A DNA stretch of 64,000 nt from Armatimonadota bacterium. Lineage in GTDB: Bacteria; Armatimonadota; DTGP01; JAKQQT01. A model generated the notes under the pieces. That model was not told the DNA's origin and made no database searches. It saw only the letters and a program-made list of their open reading frames with translations. Each line of letters starts with the position of its first letter. Position 1 is the stretch's first letter. The position numbers and the translations under genes were made by a program. Location: contig DASXVS010000040.1 of NCBI GenBank assembly GCA_036504095.1, forward strand, positions 62,001 to 126,000, in the 5' to 3' direction. Shown here in pieces: positions 8,501 to 18,586 of the stretch.

Positions 8501-10919
8501 CGTCCACCAGTACCGGTTCAAATGCCTGGATGCCCAGACGGTGCAGGGTGGGGGCGCGGTTCAGCAGAACCACGTGCTCTCCAACGACCTTCTCCAGCGC
8601 ATCCCAGACCTCCGGGCGCACACGGTCGATCATCCGTTTCGCGGTCTTGATGTTGGTTGTGCAGCCGGCGTCCACAAGCCCCTTCATAACGAATGGCTTG
8701 AAGAGTTCCAGCGCCATTTCCTTCGGCAAGCCGCACTGGTTCAGTTTCAGGGTCGGGCCGACGACGATGACGGACCGGCCGGAGTAGTCTACCCGTTTCC
8801 CGAGCAGGTTCTTCCGGAAGCGGCCTTCCTTGCCCTTCAGCATGTCGCTGAGTGAGCGGAGCGGGCGATTATTGCTGCCAACGACGGGCCGGGTGCGGCG
8901 GCCGTTGTCAATCAGCGCGTCAACCGCTTCCTGCAGAAGGCGCTTTTCGTGGTTGATGATGCTCTCCGGCGCCTTGATGTCCTGAATCTTCTTCAGCCGG
9001 TTGTTCCGGTTGATGATGCGGCGATACAGGTCGTTCAGGTCGGACGTGGCGAAGCGGCCGCCGTCCAACTGGACCATCGGTCGCAGTTCCGGCGGGATGA
9101 CGGGAATGGCGTCGAGAACCATCCATTCCGGGCGGCTCTTGCTTTCCAGGAATGCCCGGCAGATCTCGATTCGCTTGACCGCCCGGAGACGGCGCGGACC
9201 CTGTGTCTGGGCGATTTCCGTCTCGAGTTCGCGCTTCAGCGACTCCAGGTCGATCTCCTGAAGCAATTCGCGGACGGCAGCGGCGCCGAGGCCGGCCTTG
9301 ACGATGCCTTCGTAGGACTTGCCGAGGCGCTTGATGAGGACCTGGACCACACGCTCCAACTGGCGGAACTGATCTTCAACGAGCAACTCCTTCTTCTCTA
9401 CCTTCTGGAGAAGCGTGAGCCCGGATTCCAGGTCGTCGCCGGCGATCTCGTCCAGCATGCGTGGCGCGGAGGACAGTTCGGCGGGCATTTCGGAGCCGGC
9501 GGGCAGCGCGTGATACGCGGGGCGCACGCCCAACTCGTCCAGCACGGCCACGATGGCGGCGTTCAGACTCGTTTCGGCCGGAATCGTGAGTTCCTCGTCC
9601 TCGGCGATGGTCAGGTCCTCGAAGAGGGATTCCACTGCCACTGTGGTGACGGCGGACCGGTCCGGAACCTGAACCTCGATGGTGGCTTCCGTCATGTAGC
9701 GGAGGCTGTCGGCCAGTTCCGCGTTGAGGAGTGTGCCTTCAGGAAGGACTTCCACGTCCGCGTAGATTCCGCCCTTATCCTTCAACGCGAGTTTGAGGGC
9801 GTCCGCGGCTGCGGCGAGTCCGCCGGAGCGCAGGATGTTGTTCTTGTACGCTTTCTCGAGGGCGTTCTTCTTCTTGGTGACTTCCGTCACCTTTGTGGCC
9901 GGGTCAACGTCCATCTCCAGAATCTGGAAGAGGCGGATGACTTCCGGCTTCACGGGGCGAACGGAAACGTCGGCGGTTAAAATTCCGCCGATGACGCTCT
10001 TAATGTCCGCGTCAGTGGGTGGCGCGGCAACCTGTTTCATCACAAGCGCGCCGCTCTCGTCCGCGCCGCGAACCGCCATTTCAGTGATGCCCAGCTTGCG
10101 AAGCAGGCTGATGAGGCCGGTGGTGACGTAGGTGCCGTTCGGCAGGATGAACGTGATGGCTTCCGCCGTCGTCCGCAGTCCGGGCTCAAGCGGGTCGTCT
10201 TCCAGCAGTTCGGAACCCCGCTCAACTTCGACTTCGGCGATGCCGGCGTCGGCCAGAGCGTCCAGGCTTTCCTGAGTGAGCTCGTCGCCCGCCTCCAGGA
10301 TGATCTCGCCGGTCTCCGGGTCCACAATGGCGTCGCTGGCGATGCGTCCGATGAGAGACTCCTCATCATCCAGCGCGTCGAGCGGCAGGGTCACCGTTGC
10401 GAGCGGAGAAGTGGACGGTTCCGGCTCTTTCTCACGGTCGACGAGCTCATCGCGAATAGCCTGCTCGATGTCCGCCCAATCGTCCAGAATTTTCTTGCGG
10501 TCAACCTTGGTGACGATGTAGGAGCCGAAGTAGATGACCTTCTCCAGCGGGCGAGGGCTCAGGTCGAGCAGCAACGCCATGGGGCTGGGGACGCCCTTCA
10601 GGTACCAGATGTGGCTCACGGGGGCGCACAGCTCGATGTGCCCCATGCGCTCACGCCGAACCTTGCTGCGGGTCACTTCAACGCCGCAGCGGTCGCAGAT
10701 GATCCCCTTGAACTTTACCTTCTTATACCGGCCGCAATGGCACTCCCAGTCCTTGACAGGACCGAAGGTCCGCTCGCAAAACAGGCCGTCGCGCTCCGGC
10801 TTGAAGGTGCGATAGTTGATTGTTTCCGGTTTCTTAACTTCGCCATGTGACCAGCCGCGCACCTCTTCGGGCGAGGCCAGGCCAATGCGAATTTTATCGA
10901 ATGCTCTTGATTCCGCCAT
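5520..10919 (-). CDS. rpoC: DNA-directed RNA polymerase subunit beta'
   Basis: 1,799 residues, much longer than E. coli beta' (1,407). ATG at 10919 is preferred to the TTG 15 nt upstream, since GGAGG sits just before it. Visible: N-terminal zinc finger with CHCG and CDRC (about residues 60-80), catalytic DFDGD near 825, and the second zinc site ([11 protein letters not shown]). Between the N-terminal module and the [11 protein letters not shown] segment lies an insertion of several hundred residues, in the place where Thermus beta' also carries a large non-conserved domain. Three modules of the type DPETGEI-LEAG-ELT recur. Transcribed after rpoB from the promoter at 15.5 kb; terminator at 5462-5491. 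Confidence 0.98.
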   Translation of the reverse strand: MAESRAFDKIRIGLASPEEVRGWSHGEVKKPETINYRTFKPERDGLFCERTFGPVKDWECHCGRYKKVKFKGIICDRCGVEVTRSKVRRERMGHIELCAPVSHIWYLKGVPSPMALLLDLSPRPLEKVIYFGSYIVTKVDRKKILDDWADIEQAIRDELVDREKEPEPSTSPLATVTLPLDALDDEESLIGRIASDAIVDPETGEIILEAGDELTQESLDALADAGIAEVEVERGSELLEDDPLEPGLRTTAEAITFILPNGTYVTTGLISLLRKLGITEMAVRGADESGALVMKQVAAPPTDADIKSVIGGILTADVSVRPVKPEVIRLFQILEMDVDPATKVTEVTKKKNALEKAYKNNILRSGGLAAAADALKLALKDKGGIYADVEVLPEGTLLNAELADSLRYMTEATIEVQVPDRSAVTTVAVESLFEDLTIAEDEELTIPAETSLNAAIVAVLDELGVRPAYHALPAGSEMPAELSSAPRMLDEIAGDDLESGLTLLQKVEKKELLVEDQFRQLERVVQVLIKRLGKSYEGIVKAGLGAAAVRELLQEIDLESLKRELETEIAQTQGPRRLRAVKRIEICRAFLESKSRPEWMVLDAIPVIPPELRPMVQLDGGRFATSDLNDLYRRIINRNNRLKKIQDIKAPESIINHEKRLLQEAVDALIDNGRRTRPVVGSNNRPLRSLSDMLKGKEGRFRKNLLGKRVDYSGRSVIVVGPTLKLNQCGLPKEMALELFKPFVMKGLVDAGCTTNIKTAKRMIDRVRPEVWDALEKVVGEHVVLLNRAPTLHRLGIQAFEPVLVDGKAIRLHPLVCAAFGADFDGDQMAVHVPLSSLAQAEGQCLMLSTRNLFKPSDGAPIVAPIQDIVLGLYYLTQKVDNAKGAGQMFSSVQEALLALESGIVHLHAPIRVRDYDPDDLAKRYLETNPEATDRQINLLDPASPELAPIVARARRKLYDTTMGRLIISQIAPWMMRYPCERNAKKNRHYDKKVESISGVIDAEMDKKAVAAFIRYTYEDYGAVKTIELLDDIKTHGFTYATRSGMSISLTDMDEPAERETIILKAEDRVKDINRRYRRGAITAGEREGQVLEAWTGASADIGKAILKTIGRENPLFMMTNSGARGSVTQITQLSGMRGLMSDPFGGIIEELPIKSNFHRGLNILEYFVSTHGQRKGLADTALRTADAGYLTRRLVDVAQDVIVRDLDCNTNRGIYVGAITEAGDIIEPLRDRIRGRVALEAIVHPDTGEVFAAGGEEISDIQARSIDEAVRVDGKGKPKLDAEGKPIKAITRVGLRSPLTCELRQGICATCYGRDMATQRTVEIGTAVGIIAAQSIGEPGTQLTMRTFHTGGVAGKNIVGVANVKQKKQEALRELHLDIERGHVTLEGGGGFAGGSPSRSKKQDGGSSETEHVPVEDIAPISLAALAPGTAASDRERSRAVQAMLKVLEEQVGGLLRVVELVEGRKPKGQAIITDVDGKVVDIEQKGSRRVIIHSNLRVDSGECNGKVLGEPVIHPETGEILLEAGTELNEKASRLLRDKNVESVVIRYSHLVPYRGSLEVKIGDEVHAGDRLTEGPLDPDRVLELQGITGVQDYMVKEVQSVYKSQGVDINDKHIEVIVRQMLKKRKIVDPGDTLFLPGQMVDKFAFEDSNTEIRENGGTEATADWLLLGITEASLATDSFLSAASFQKTTKVLADAAVKGKKDNLVGLKENVIIGRLIPAGTGLKVYAAMTVGGEGVNAVRRRDPSRTPVDPTIDELTAVLRGDTKLITEEDVAGSAFIITDDAGEPLPTTTAEYE

Positions 10920-10953
10920 TATGCTCCTCCGCAACAGGATTCGGAGTCCAGGG

Positions 10954-10989
10954 TTCAGGATTCAGCCTGAACACAGGCTGAATCCTGAA
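10954..10989. repeat. Perfect 16-bp hairpin between rpoB and rpoC
   Basis: TTCAGGATTCAGCCTG (10954-10969), loop AACA, then its exact complement (10974-10989). It lies in the 95-nt spacer between the rpoB stop and rpoC start. No T-run follows in either direction, so an mRNA processing or stability element, or a mobile intergenic palindrome, is more likely than a terminator. Confidence 0.9.
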
Positions 10990-11014
10990 TCCCGATTCCT
11001 GGATCCCAATCCAA

Positions 11015-14000
11015 CTACAGATCGCCGCCATATCGGGACTGGGCCAACCTTGGCGCGCCAGCGCGTTCCGCCGCCTCCAACTGCTCGTCTTCCTGCAGCC
11101 GAAGGTCGATTTCGCGGTCCGCCGCGTCTTCCACGGTGACCTTGAGGCACAGGCTCTGGAGTTCGTTCACCAGGATCTTGAACGACTCCGGAACGCCCGG
11201 CTCCATGATCTGATCGCCCTTGACGATGCTCTCGTATGTTTTCACGCGCCCCAGCACGTCGTCGGATTTGATGGTGAGTATCTCCTGGAGCGTGTAGGCA
11301 GCGCCATACGCTTCCAAAGCCCATACTTCCATCTCGCCGAAGCGCTGACCGCCGAACTGTGCCTTGCCACCCAACGGTTGCTGGGTCACGAGGCTGTACG
11401 GTCCGGTGCTCCGCGCGTGGATCTTGTCTTCCACCAGGTGGAGCAGTTTCAGCATATAGATTTGACCAACCATCGTCTCGCATTCGTACGGCTCACCGGT
11501 TTGACCGCTGATCAACTGGCACTTGCCGGTGTCCGGATTGAGGCCCACGCGCTCATAGACGTTTGCCTTGATGCGCGCCAGAATGTCCTCGGCCGTAATC
11601 GGTGTCTCCAGGTCCGTGACGATGGACGGGGAAAGGCGGATGATAGTGCCGTCCGCCGTCTTCTCCACCAGGTCGCCCGACGGGATCCTGCCGCCCACGC
11701 CGAGTTGTGTGGCGAGGGCATCGCTGTCTTCCGGCGACAGGCCCTTAAGCGCTTCCAGAATCTGCGAGAGAACCTCCGCTACAGGAGTGGTCTCGTCCGC
11801 GGCGATGTTCAGGCTCAGTTCGTCGTTCGCGTATTCGCGCAACCGGCGATTACGGAAGTGATCGACCAGAGTCCGGATCTCGTCGAGGATCTCGTGTTCC
11901 TTGTCGCCGCGGAAGATATGCTCGTCGTAAGTCTTGCCAAGCACGCGGCCAACCAGGCCCAGATGCGTTTCCATCACCTGGCCGATGTTCATTCGGCTCG
12001 GGACGCCCAACGGGTTCAGGACGATGTCCACCGGCGTTCCGTCCGGCATGAACGGCATTTCCTCGATCGGACAGATCCGCGAGATGACGCCCTTGTTACC
12101 GTGGCGCCCTGCCATTTTGTCGCCTTCCATGATCTTGCGCTTCTGGGCGATGTAGACCCGCACCAACTGATTGACTCCGGCGGGCAGTTCGTCGCCCGGG
12201 AGGCGCTCCAGGTCGCCGCCGCAACGGTCGCACAGGAGACGATCCGGCTTCTTGCTGTAATCGAAGATCGCTTTGCAGCGCTCGCACTCGTACTTGAAGC
12301 GGCTGAAGACTTTCACGTCGATGATCTTGCCCTTTTCGCCGTGGGGCACGCGGAGGCTCACGTCGCGAGTCTCCTCGGCCTTCTTGCCGAAAATGGCGAT
12401 GATCAGGCGTTCTTCAGCGCTCTGTTCACCCTGCGATTTGGGCGCGACCTTGCCCACGAGGATGTCCTCGGGCCCAACGTCCGCGCCGATGCGGATGATG
12501 CCGTATTCGTCCAGATCCTTCAGGCTGTCCTCGGAAACGTTCGGGATGTCCCGCGTAATCTCCTCGGGCCCCAGCTTGGTGTCGCGCGCCTCGACTTCGT
12601 ACTTCTCGATGTGGATCGAGGAGAAGATGTCCTCTTTGACGATGCGCTGGCTCAGGATAATGGCGTCTTCGTAGTTGTAGCCACCCCAGGTCATAAAGGC
12701 GACGAGAAGGTTCTGGCCGAGGGCCAGTCTGCCCTGGTCCGTACACGGGCCGTCCGCCATCGGCTGGCCAACGCGAACGCGCTGATCGGTCTTGACAATG
12801 GCTACCTGGCGAATACACGTCGCCTGGTTGCTGCGGCGCATGTTCTCCAGGCGGTATTCGTCGATTTCATATATCGCGTCAAGGCCCGGGGCCGGAACGT
12901 CAACGATGAAGCCCTCCGGCGCGCTCTCGACTGTTTTCGGCGTGATCTCGCCATCCGCCGGGGTGTAGAACACCTCGCCGGTTTCGGGGTCGACCAGATC
13001 GGTCAGCAGCGATTGCCCAAGCAGTTCCGACAGTGGGTGCGGCCCCGCCGTTACGGCTTTGGCCGCGAGGACTTCCACCTTGATCCGCTCGCTCGTAACA
13101 CTCTTAATCTTGCCCGCCCGCTTGGCGATGATGACGGCGCCGGAATCGACCGCGACCCTGGTTTCAAGCCCGGTGCCCACGATGGGAGCGTCGGTCTTGA
13201 TGACAGGCACGGCCTGGCGCTGCATGTTCGAGCCCATCAGGGCCCGGTTCGCGTCGTCGTTTTCCAGGAATGGGATCAGCGATGTGGCGGGTGAAAACAC
13301 CTGCATCGGCGAGATGTCCATCAGGTGGACCTCGCTCGGGTCAAGCGTCGGGAACCGGCCATGGTGGCGCACCTGAACCATGTCGGACAGGAAGGCGTGC
13401 GTGCCGTCGCCGTTGTCCTTCAGCGGTGTGCCGGACGGGACGATGTTGAACGCCTCTTCCGAGTCCGCCGTCAGGTAGACAACTTCTTCGGTGACGACTC
13501 CGTCTTTGACGACGTAATACGGCGCTTCCAGGAATCCGAACTCATTGATGTGCGTGTACACGGCCATCGAGCCGATGAGGCCGATGTTCGGGCCTTCCGG
13601 GGTCTCGATCGGACAGATGCGGCCGTAATGGCTGTGGTGGACGTCGCGGACTTCCAGTTTGGCGCTCTGGCGGCTCAAACCGCCGGGTCCGAGGGCGGAC
13701 AGGCGGCGCTTGTGCGTCAGCTCGGCCAGCGGATTGTGCTGATCCATGAACTGGCTCAACTGCGAACTGCCGAAGAACGACTTGATGCTGGCGGAGATCG
13801 GCTTGACGCTCAGGATGACCTGTGGGATCGCGTGGTCCGCGTCCACGGAAGTCATGCGCTCCCTGGCGACCTTCTCCATCCGAAGGAAGCCGAGGCGCAG
13901 CTGGTTCTGAAGGAGTTCACCGACGGAGCGGACGCGCTTGTTCGCCAGGTGGTCGATGTCGTCCACACTGGCGGTCGTGTCACCGTCGGCCAGACGGATG

Positions 14001-15274
14001 ATGTACCGGATGATCGCGATGATATCCGTGCGGGTAAGCGCCACGTTGCCGATATCCACATTGACGCCGAGCTTGCGATTCAGCTTGAAGCGTCCCACGC
14101 GCGCCAGGTCGTAACGGCGCACGTCGTAGTAAACGCTGCGCAACAGGTTGCGCGCGCTTTCCAGTGTGGCCGGATCGCCCGGGCGGATCTTCTTATAGAT
14201 ATCCAGCAGGGCGGTGTTTTCGTCCTTGGTGGGGTCCGCTTCCAGGGTGGCGGTTACGTAGCGGCTCACGTCCAGCAGTTCGAGCTGTTCGGGTTCGCCG
14301 GCGATGATGTCGTTTGCCTGCTTCTGCTCGATGCGCTTGTACGCGTGAGCAACCACCTTGCCGTCGATACCCTTCAGGTCCGCGATGGGCAGTTTGCCGA
14401 CGATGTCTTCCGCCTTCGGCTGTTCGATGACCACGCGCGTTCCGAACAGTTCCATGATCTCTGCGTCCGTAGTCGCCTTGAACGGCAGTTCGTGCACCAT
14501 TACGTTCGGGCCGAGGTTGGCTTTCTTCGCCTTCTTGATGGCCTCTGGCGTGATGATGGCCCCGCGCTCGACGATGACCTCGCCGGAGACCGGATCGGCC
14601 ATCCCGACGGCGGCGGGCAGGCCCTCCGCGGATTTCCAGGGTATCTCGGAGATGCTGGTGAGTTTCGGGTCCTGCATGAAGTTCAGGGCGCGAAGCAGGG
14701 TGGTGATGGGGAACTTCTTGGTCTGGCCGACGCGAACGGTGATTACGTCGGACGTTTCCGTTTCGACGTCGGTCCAGGCGCCTTCGCTGGGGATGACGGT
14801 GGCGTAATAAAGGGTGCGGCCGGAGTAGTCGATGTTGTCTCTGAAGTAAACACCGGGTGACCGTGCCAACTGGGAGACGACAACGCGCTCGGCGCCGTTA
14901 ATGATAAACGTGCCTTGCTCCGTCATAAGCGGAAGCGCGCCCATGTAGACCTCGCTCTCCACAACGTCCTTGAGGACACCGTCCTCGCGGGAGTGGAGGC
15001 GGACCTGCACCTTGATGGGCGCTTCATAGGTCATGTCACGCTGGCGGCACTCGTCCTGCGAGTACTTCGGCTGTTCCAGGTGGTAATCCACCAGTTCCAG
15101 TTCCAGCGTTTCGGTGAAGTCCTTGATAGGTGAGAAGTTGCGGAAAAGCCCTCGCAGTCCATCTTCCAGAAACCACTGGAAGGACGCGAGTTGAATTTCG
15201 ATCAGATTGGGGATAGGGACGACGGGCGAAAAGGCGGCATTTAGGCCGTCTTCCGTCCGAGGCTTGGTGGCCAT
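11015..15274 (-). CDS. rpoB: DNA-directed RNA polymerase subunit beta
   Basis: 1,419 residues from ATG at 15274 (GAGGAGGG 7 nt upstream); an upstream frame extension has no support. Typical segments: [11 protein letters not shown], the rifampicin region [25 protein letters not shown] (cluster I around [10 protein letters not shown]), [20 protein letters not shown], and the C-terminal [19 protein letters not shown]. Rifampicin-site residues look wild-type. Unusual: just before [13 protein letters not shown], residues 997-1018 carry C-x2-C-x14-C-x2-C, a zinc-ribbon-like insertion absent from E. coli and Thermus beta. rplK-A-J-L genes are not upstream; a divergent radical SAM gene lies there instead. 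Confidence 0.98.
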   Translation of the reverse strand: MATKPRTEDGLNAAFSPVVPIPNLIEIQLASFQWFLEDGLRGLFRNFSPIKDFTETLELELVDYHLEQPKYSQDECRQRDMTYEAPIKVQVRLHSREDGVLKDVVESEVYMGALPLMTEQGTFIINGAERVVVSQLARSPGVYFRDNIDYSGRTLYYATVIPSEGAWTDVETETSDVITVRVGQTKKFPITTLLRALNFMQDPKLTSISEIPWKSAEGLPAAVGMADPVSGEVIVERGAIITPEAIKKAKKANLGPNVMVHELPFKATTDAEIMELFGTRVVIEQPKAEDIVGKLPIADLKGIDGKVVAHAYKRIEQKQANDIIAGEPEQLELLDVSRYVTATLEADPTKDENTALLDIYKKIRPGDPATLESARNLLRSVYYDVRRYDLARVGRFKLNRKLGVNVDIGNVALTRTDIIAIIRYIIRLADGDTTASVDDIDHLANKRVRSVGELLQNQLRLGFLRMEKVARERMTSVDADHAIPQVILSVKPISASIKSFFGSSQLSQFMDQHNPLAELTHKRRLSALGPGGLSRQSAKLEVRDVHHSHYGRICPIETPEGPNIGLIGSMAVYTHINEFGFLEAPYYVVKDGVVTEEVVYLTADSEEAFNIVPSGTPLKDNGDGTHAFLSDMVQVRHHGRFPTLDPSEVHLMDISPMQVFSPATSLIPFLENDDANRALMGSNMQRQAVPVIKTDAPIVGTGLETRVAVDSGAVIIAKRAGKIKSVTSERIKVEVLAAKAVTAGPHPLSELLGQSLLTDLVDPETGEVFYTPADGEITPKTVESAPEGFIVDVPAPGLDAIYEIDEYRLENMRRSNQATCIRQVAIVKTDQRVRVGQPMADGPCTDQGRLALGQNLLVAFMTWGGYNYEDAIILSQRIVKEDIFSSIHIEKYEVEARDTKLGPEEITRDIPNVSEDSLKDLDEYGIIRIGADVGPEDILVGKVAPKSQGEQSAEERLIIAIFGKKAEETRDVSLRVPHGEKGKIIDVKVFSRFKYECERCKAIFDYSKKPDRLLCDRCGGDLERLPGDELPAGVNQLVRVYIAQKRKIMEGDKMAGRHGNKGVISRICPIEEMPFMPDGTPVDIVLNPLGVPSRMNIGQVMETHLGLVGRVLGKTYDEHIFRGDKEHEILDEIRTLVDHFRNRRLREYANDELSLNIAADETTPVAEVLSQILEALKGLSPEDSDALATQLGVGGRIPSGDLVEKTADGTIIRLSPSIVTDLETPITAEDILARIKANVYERVGLNPDTGKCQLISGQTGEPYECETMVGQIYMLKLLHLVEDKIHARSTGPYSLVTQQPLGGKAQFGGQRFGEMEVWALEAYGAAYTLQEILTIKSDDVLGRVKTYESIVKGDQIMEPGVPESFKILVNELQSLCLKVTVEDAADREIDLRLQEDEQLEAAERAGAPRLAQSRYGGDL

Positions 15275-15329
15275 ATGGTAGCCCTCCTCGATATTGAGCC
15301 AGACGAGCGCGGGTGACGTTGGGAACGTT

Positions 15330-15356
15330 AAAAGCAAAAAGGGGGTTCAGGAACCC
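15330..15356 (-). promoter_or_regulatory. Possible attenuator in the rpoB leader
   Basis: Read on the minus strand, GGGTT-CCTG-AACCC (15356-15343) is followed by CC, five T, GC and four T. This is a weak intrinsic-terminator shape about 60-70 nt before the rpoB start and about 130 nt after the predicted transcription start. The stem is short, so the call is tentative. Confidence 0.4.
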
Positions 15357-15495
15357 AATCTACAGGAATGCTTTGGCTGCCACCCGCCGGGTTTCCGGCA
15401 GGGTAACGGGACGCTCAGGGGGATATGTATCACGGCGTCGCCCTCCAATGAAAGCCAAAAATATGGAACTGGGTTCGTAACAGACACGAGTGTAT

Positions 15496-15524
15496 ATTGT
15501 AGCAGACGACAGAAAGCGTGTCAA
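15496..15524 (-). promoter_or_regulatory. Sigma-70 type promoter of rpoBC
   Basis: On the minus strand a perfect -35 TTGACA (15524-15519) and TACAAT -10 (15501-15496) are separated by 17 nt. This is the best promoter in the window and fits a strongly expressed operon. Expected start near 15489, giving a leader of about 215 nt. Confidence 0.85.
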
Positions 15525-15647
15525 GCGAATTCTTTGGAATTCACTCAACATGTGTAAATTTGCGGGCTAATCCCGCTCATACGTGTGACGAGTTGCCCGC
15601 CGGGGAGGTTCCGGCGTTATGGCATCGGGGTCCGCCGCGTTACAATG

Positions 15648-15666
15648 AGTGTGGACAGACCACACT
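15648..15666 (+). promoter_or_regulatory. Inverted repeat abutting the AmrS start codon
   Basis: AGTGTGG-acaga-CCACACT, 7-bp perfect arms, ends one base before the ATG at 15668, and overlaps the expected transcription start of a TACAAT box at 15641-15646. It could be an operator or a hairpin that hides the start; no Shine-Dalgarno is visible. Confidence 0.4.
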
Positions 15667-15667
15667 T

Positions 15668-16810
15668 ATGTCACCAGTAAAGAAACCATCAGCCTGGAAG
15701 CACTATCAGCCGAAGGGCAACGAGCCCGGCCCGATCGAGGCCGTGCTCTGGGAGCGCATCGAAGCCAACCGCGTCCGGTGCGACCTCTGTGCATTCCGCT
15801 GCATCATCAGCCCCGGACACGTAGGCGTATGCAGCGTGCGCCACAACGTTGACGGCGCCCTGTATGCCCTGAACTACCTGAAGGCCACCGCGTTTCACGT
15901 CGATCCGATGGAGAAGAAGCCGCTCTACCACTTCCATCCGGGCTCCCCGATCCTGAGCATCGCCGCGCCGGGGTGCAACTTCCATTGCCGCTTCTGCCAG
16001 AACTCCGACGTGTCGCAGATGCCGGTCGAATACGACCGCATCGAAGGGCAGCCCCTGGCGCCTGAGTGGATCGTCGACCAGGCGATCGAGCGCGGGTGCA
16101 GGAGCATCGCCTACACCTACACCGAACCGACCATCTATGCGGAATATGCGATGGCGATCGGCGCTATCGCGAAGGATCGCGGGCTCACGAATGTGTGGGT
16201 GACCAACGGCTACCTCACCGAGGAGGGGATGGACCTTGTTGGACCCTACATCGACGCCGCCAATGTGGACCTGAAGGGCATGGACGACAAGTTTACGCTC
16301 AAGGTCTGCGGTGCGCGACACCAGCCGGTACTGGATACCATCCGCAGAATGCACGAGCGGGGAATCTGGGTCGAAGTGTCGTCCGTGGTCATCCCGGGCC
16401 ACAACGATGACGACGAACATATCAGGCAGGCCGCCGAATTCCTCGCGGGCGTCAGCCGGGACATCCCGTGGCACCTGACGGCGTTCCACCCGGATTACCA
16501 CATGATGGACGTGCCCTCAACCCCGCCGGACAGCCTCCTCCGCGCCGTCGAGATCGGCCGCGATGCGGGCCTGCGATACGTCTACACCGGCAACACCTTT
16601 GGCTGGGAATCCGAGAACACGCGTTGCCCGGATTGCGGTGAGACGGTAATCCGCCGGTCGGGTTTCTCGATCCGCGATTGGGGCCTGAACGAAGGCCGAT
16701 GCGGTAAGTGCGGATTCGCCGTCGCAGGTGTGGGCCTCGGTACACCGCCGCACATCCCTCAGAAATCGGCAGGGCTCCGCATGCCCAAGCCCGCAACACT
16801 GTGCGGATAG
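15668..16810 (+). CDS. amrS: AmmeMemoRadiSam system radical SAM enzyme (AmrS type)
   Basis: 380 residues from ATG 15668; an upstream extension to 15518 runs over the promoter region and is rejected. The radical SAM cluster motif CNFHCRFC is at 103-110 (C103, C107, C110). Before it are cysteines C38, C41, C45 and C55, found in AmrS/PflA-like proteins, and the C-terminus (about 318-355) has CPDCG and CGKCG pairs, a likely zinc ribbon. The family is named from co-occurrence with AMMECR1 and Memo-like proteins; those partners are not in this window. The substrate is unknown. The gene is separated from the convergent oxidoreductase by a 121-nt palindrome. Confidence 0.88.
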   Translation: MSPVKKPSAWKHYQPKGNEPGPIEAVLWERIEANRVRCDLCAFRCIISPGHVGVCSVRHNVDGALYALNYLKATAFHVDPMEKKPLYHFHPGSPILSIAAPGCNFHCRFCQNSDVSQMPVEYDRIEGQPLAPEWIVDQAIERGCRSIAYTYTEPTIYAEYAMAIGAIAKDRGLTNVWVTNGYLTEEGMDLVGPYIDAANVDLKGMDDKFTLKVCGARHQPVLDTIRRMHERGIWVEVSSVVIPGHNDDDEHIRQAAEFLAGVSRDIPWHLTAFHPDYHMMDVPSTPPDSLLRAVEIGRDAGLRYVYTGNTFGWESENTRCPDCGETVIRRSGFSIRDWGLNEGRCGKCGFAVAGVGLGTPPHIPQKSAGLRMPKPATLCG

Positions 16811-16930
16811 CGAATCACCACAAAGACACAGAGGAGTGATGAATGCTGAATGTCCGGTTCCGGATCCGGCACTCAGCATTCATCACTCCTAACTCATCAC
16901 TCTCTCCCTTGTGTCTTTGTGGTGATTCGC
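16810..16930. terminator. 121-nt nested palindrome between convergent genes
   Basis: Outer arms of 21 bp (16810-16830 and 16910-16930) are exact complements and include the words CACAAAGACACA. Inside are a second perfect pair of 18 bp (16832-16849 with 16873-16890, words GAGTGATGAATGCTGA) and a CCGG-rich core. The palindrome starts on the last base of the AmrS stop and ends one base before the oxidoreductase stop, so transcripts from both strands end in the same giant hairpin. Confidence 0.9.
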
Positions 16931-16931
16931 T

Positions 16932-18497
16932 TCACGCCGGCTGCATGATCGGCCATTCCAAAGGTACGCCGAGGCCTTCCAGCCCCTGCTGGAATTCCTT
17001 GAGGAGCGCTTTGTCTTCGTACACGGCGTGCGGTTCCGTTTGGTGGTCCATGCAGAAAACTGCGAGGGCGCCGGCGGATTCGCCGCAATTCCATTCCACC
17101 GGGTGCAGCCGGTAGGCGCCGTTGGTGATATGGGTGGTGCCGATGTTCTTGCAGGCGGCCATCAGGTTGCGTACCCGCACAGGGATCAACGCGCCGAGTG
17201 GGATCTGGTACGGGCGGCACCCGATATCGATGTAGTTGTAGCCGCCCGCCGAGGGGTGCAGGTCGATACGGTACAGCCCGATCCCCACGCTGTCCTCAAA
17301 CGGCTCGGCAAGCGGTGAATCGTTTCCTTCCGGCGAGATGTGCTGCTCAAGCACTCGGAAGAGAGGAACGATGCGGCGCGCCTCGCGGATGTAGGGGTAT
17401 TTTGCCAGGCCGTCCTCGGTGCCGACGGCATCCGCGCGCAGGCGGACTCCCGGATACCCGGCGCCGCCTTCCTGCCGAGGGGCCTCGGTCTGAAGCCAGT
17501 ACAGGAGGCTGAGGGACTGGCGCTTCGCCGCATCCAGATGTTTCGCAACCACGTCGTCCGGCTTGTCGATGATATTGCCGCCGATATAGTCGTTCATGGG
17601 CCAGTTGATCAGCGAGACGTCGCCTGCAAACGCCCCTTCGGCGAACTGCGCGGCGTCCACCACCCGCCGGTATGTCCACAGAGGAATCTCCTCGGACCAC
17701 GGCAGGCCGCGATCGAACATCCCGAACGGGCGGGGCTTGAGGGTATGCGGGTCCTCCTGGGTCCATGCGAACGGCGCGGCGTCGCGGAAGGCCTCGTACC
17801 CTTCCGGCTTGGCGATGGTCCAGTCCTCGCCTTCGAGATAGTCGGCCAGGAAGCAGTAAGTGAACGACTGTACGTTGTCAGGCTGCGCGGGGCCGTCAAC
17901 CGCGTGCGGTTCGCCGGTGTCCGTGCGGGATTCCGCGCCGCTCACATATTCCGTCCCGGAAAGTGGCAGCACATCGCCCAGTTCGGTGGCGTCAATCACG
18001 TACGGAGCGGTGATGTACACCGTATCCCCACTCGCGAGGGACTCAAATTCGACGCCGCTTATGAAATCGCCATCCGTTTCGGCGCGGACGGGTTTGTGGC
18101 GGTAGAGGATCTCGATGCGCCCCGAAGAGGTGTATGGCGCCAGAAGCTCGTCGATGACGGCCAGGCCGACGCGCGGTTCCTGACACAGGCGGCTCACCCA
18201 GCCGTTGCCGGGGCTGAAGAATGGATTGGCGGCGACTTCCGTGCGGAGCGGATAGTGCTTCCGGTAGTAGTTCCGGATACCGTCTCTCAGGGCGCGGTAC
18301 GTCTCCGTGCACCCGAAGTGCTCTATATAGCGGTTCTCGTCCGGGCAGCACACGGCCTGCGACGTCAGTTGCCCGCCAAGCCAGTCGGTTTCCTCCGTGA
18401 GGATAACCCGTTTCCCGAGCTTCGCCGCGCAAAGGGCCGCGGCAACGCCGCCCATGCTACCGCCGGCGACGAGGATATCACACTGCTTCTGCTTCAT
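16932..18497 (-). CDS. FAD-dependent oxidoreductase (FAD_oxidored family)
   Basis: 521 residues from ATG 18497 (CCGGAGA upstream). The N-terminus CDILVAGGSMGGVAAALCAA (6-25) is the dinucleotide-binding beta-alpha-beta with a serine in the glycine motif; TEETDWLGGQLTSQAV follows, typical of the PF12831 FAD-dependent oxidoreductases found in bacteria rich in carbohydrate-active enzymes. The C-terminal part has NIGTTHITNGAYRLHPVEWN and GESAGALA, the second FAD-binding segment. No signal peptide. The substrate is unknown. It could be co-transcribed after the cyclophilin (spacer 89 nt with its own hairpin at 18521-18570). Confidence 0.85.
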   Translation of the reverse strand: MKQKQCDILVAGGSMGGVAAALCAAKLGKRVILTEETDWLGGQLTSQAVCCPDENRYIEHFGCTETYRALRDGIRNYYRKHYPLRTEVAANPFFSPGNGWVSRLCQEPRVGLAVIDELLAPYTSSGRIEILYRHKPVRAETDGDFISGVEFESLASGDTVYITAPYVIDATELGDVLPLSGTEYVSGAESRTDTGEPHAVDGPAQPDNVQSFTYCFLADYLEGEDWTIAKPEGYEAFRDAAPFAWTQEDPHTLKPRPFGMFDRGLPWSEEIPLWTYRRVVDAAQFAEGAFAGDVSLINWPMNDYIGGNIIDKPDDVVAKHLDAAKRQSLSLLYWLQTEAPRQEGGAGYPGVRLRADAVGTEDGLAKYPYIREARRIVPLFRVLEQHISPEGNDSPLAEPFEDSVGIGLYRIDLHPSAGGYNYIDIGCRPYQIPLGALIPVRVRNLMAACKNIGTTHITNGAYRLHPVEWNCGESAGALAVFCMDHQTEPHAVYEDKALLKEFQQGLEGLGVPLEWPIMQPA

Positions 18498-18520
18498 CGA
18501 AATCTCCGGATGACGAGCAT

Positions 18521-18570
18521 TCAGCATCCGGCATTCAGGCTCGGGCGGCTCCCTGAATGCTGGATGCTGA
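18521..18570. repeat. Word-built hairpin upstream of the oxidoreductase
   Basis: 19-nt arms 18521-18539 and 18552-18570 pair throughout with one G-T wobble, built from CAGCATCC and GCATTCAG words. A further copy (GTGCTGGATGCTGAG) follows. It lies between the cyclophilin stop (18587) and the oxidoreductase start (18497), so it may end the first transcript or separate the two. Confidence 0.85.
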
Positions 18571-18586
18571 GTGCTGGATGCTGAGG

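Larger units (their letters stand above)
15275..15667. other. Divergent intergenic region between rpoB and the AmrS gene
   Basis: 393 nt without a gene. It holds the rpoB promoter (15496-15524), a leader of about 215 nt with the possible attenuator at 15330-15356, and, for the divergent gene, a TACAAT box at 15641-15646 and a 7-bp inverted repeat at 15648-15666. I see no other structure in it. Confidence 0.7.

Noticed and set aside
5502-8855. 1,117-codon open frame antisense to rpoC
   Set aside because: It mirrors the codon pattern of rpoC in G+C-rich DNA and has no family features; the same holds for long antisense frames over rpoB at 11378-13294 and 13325-14860.
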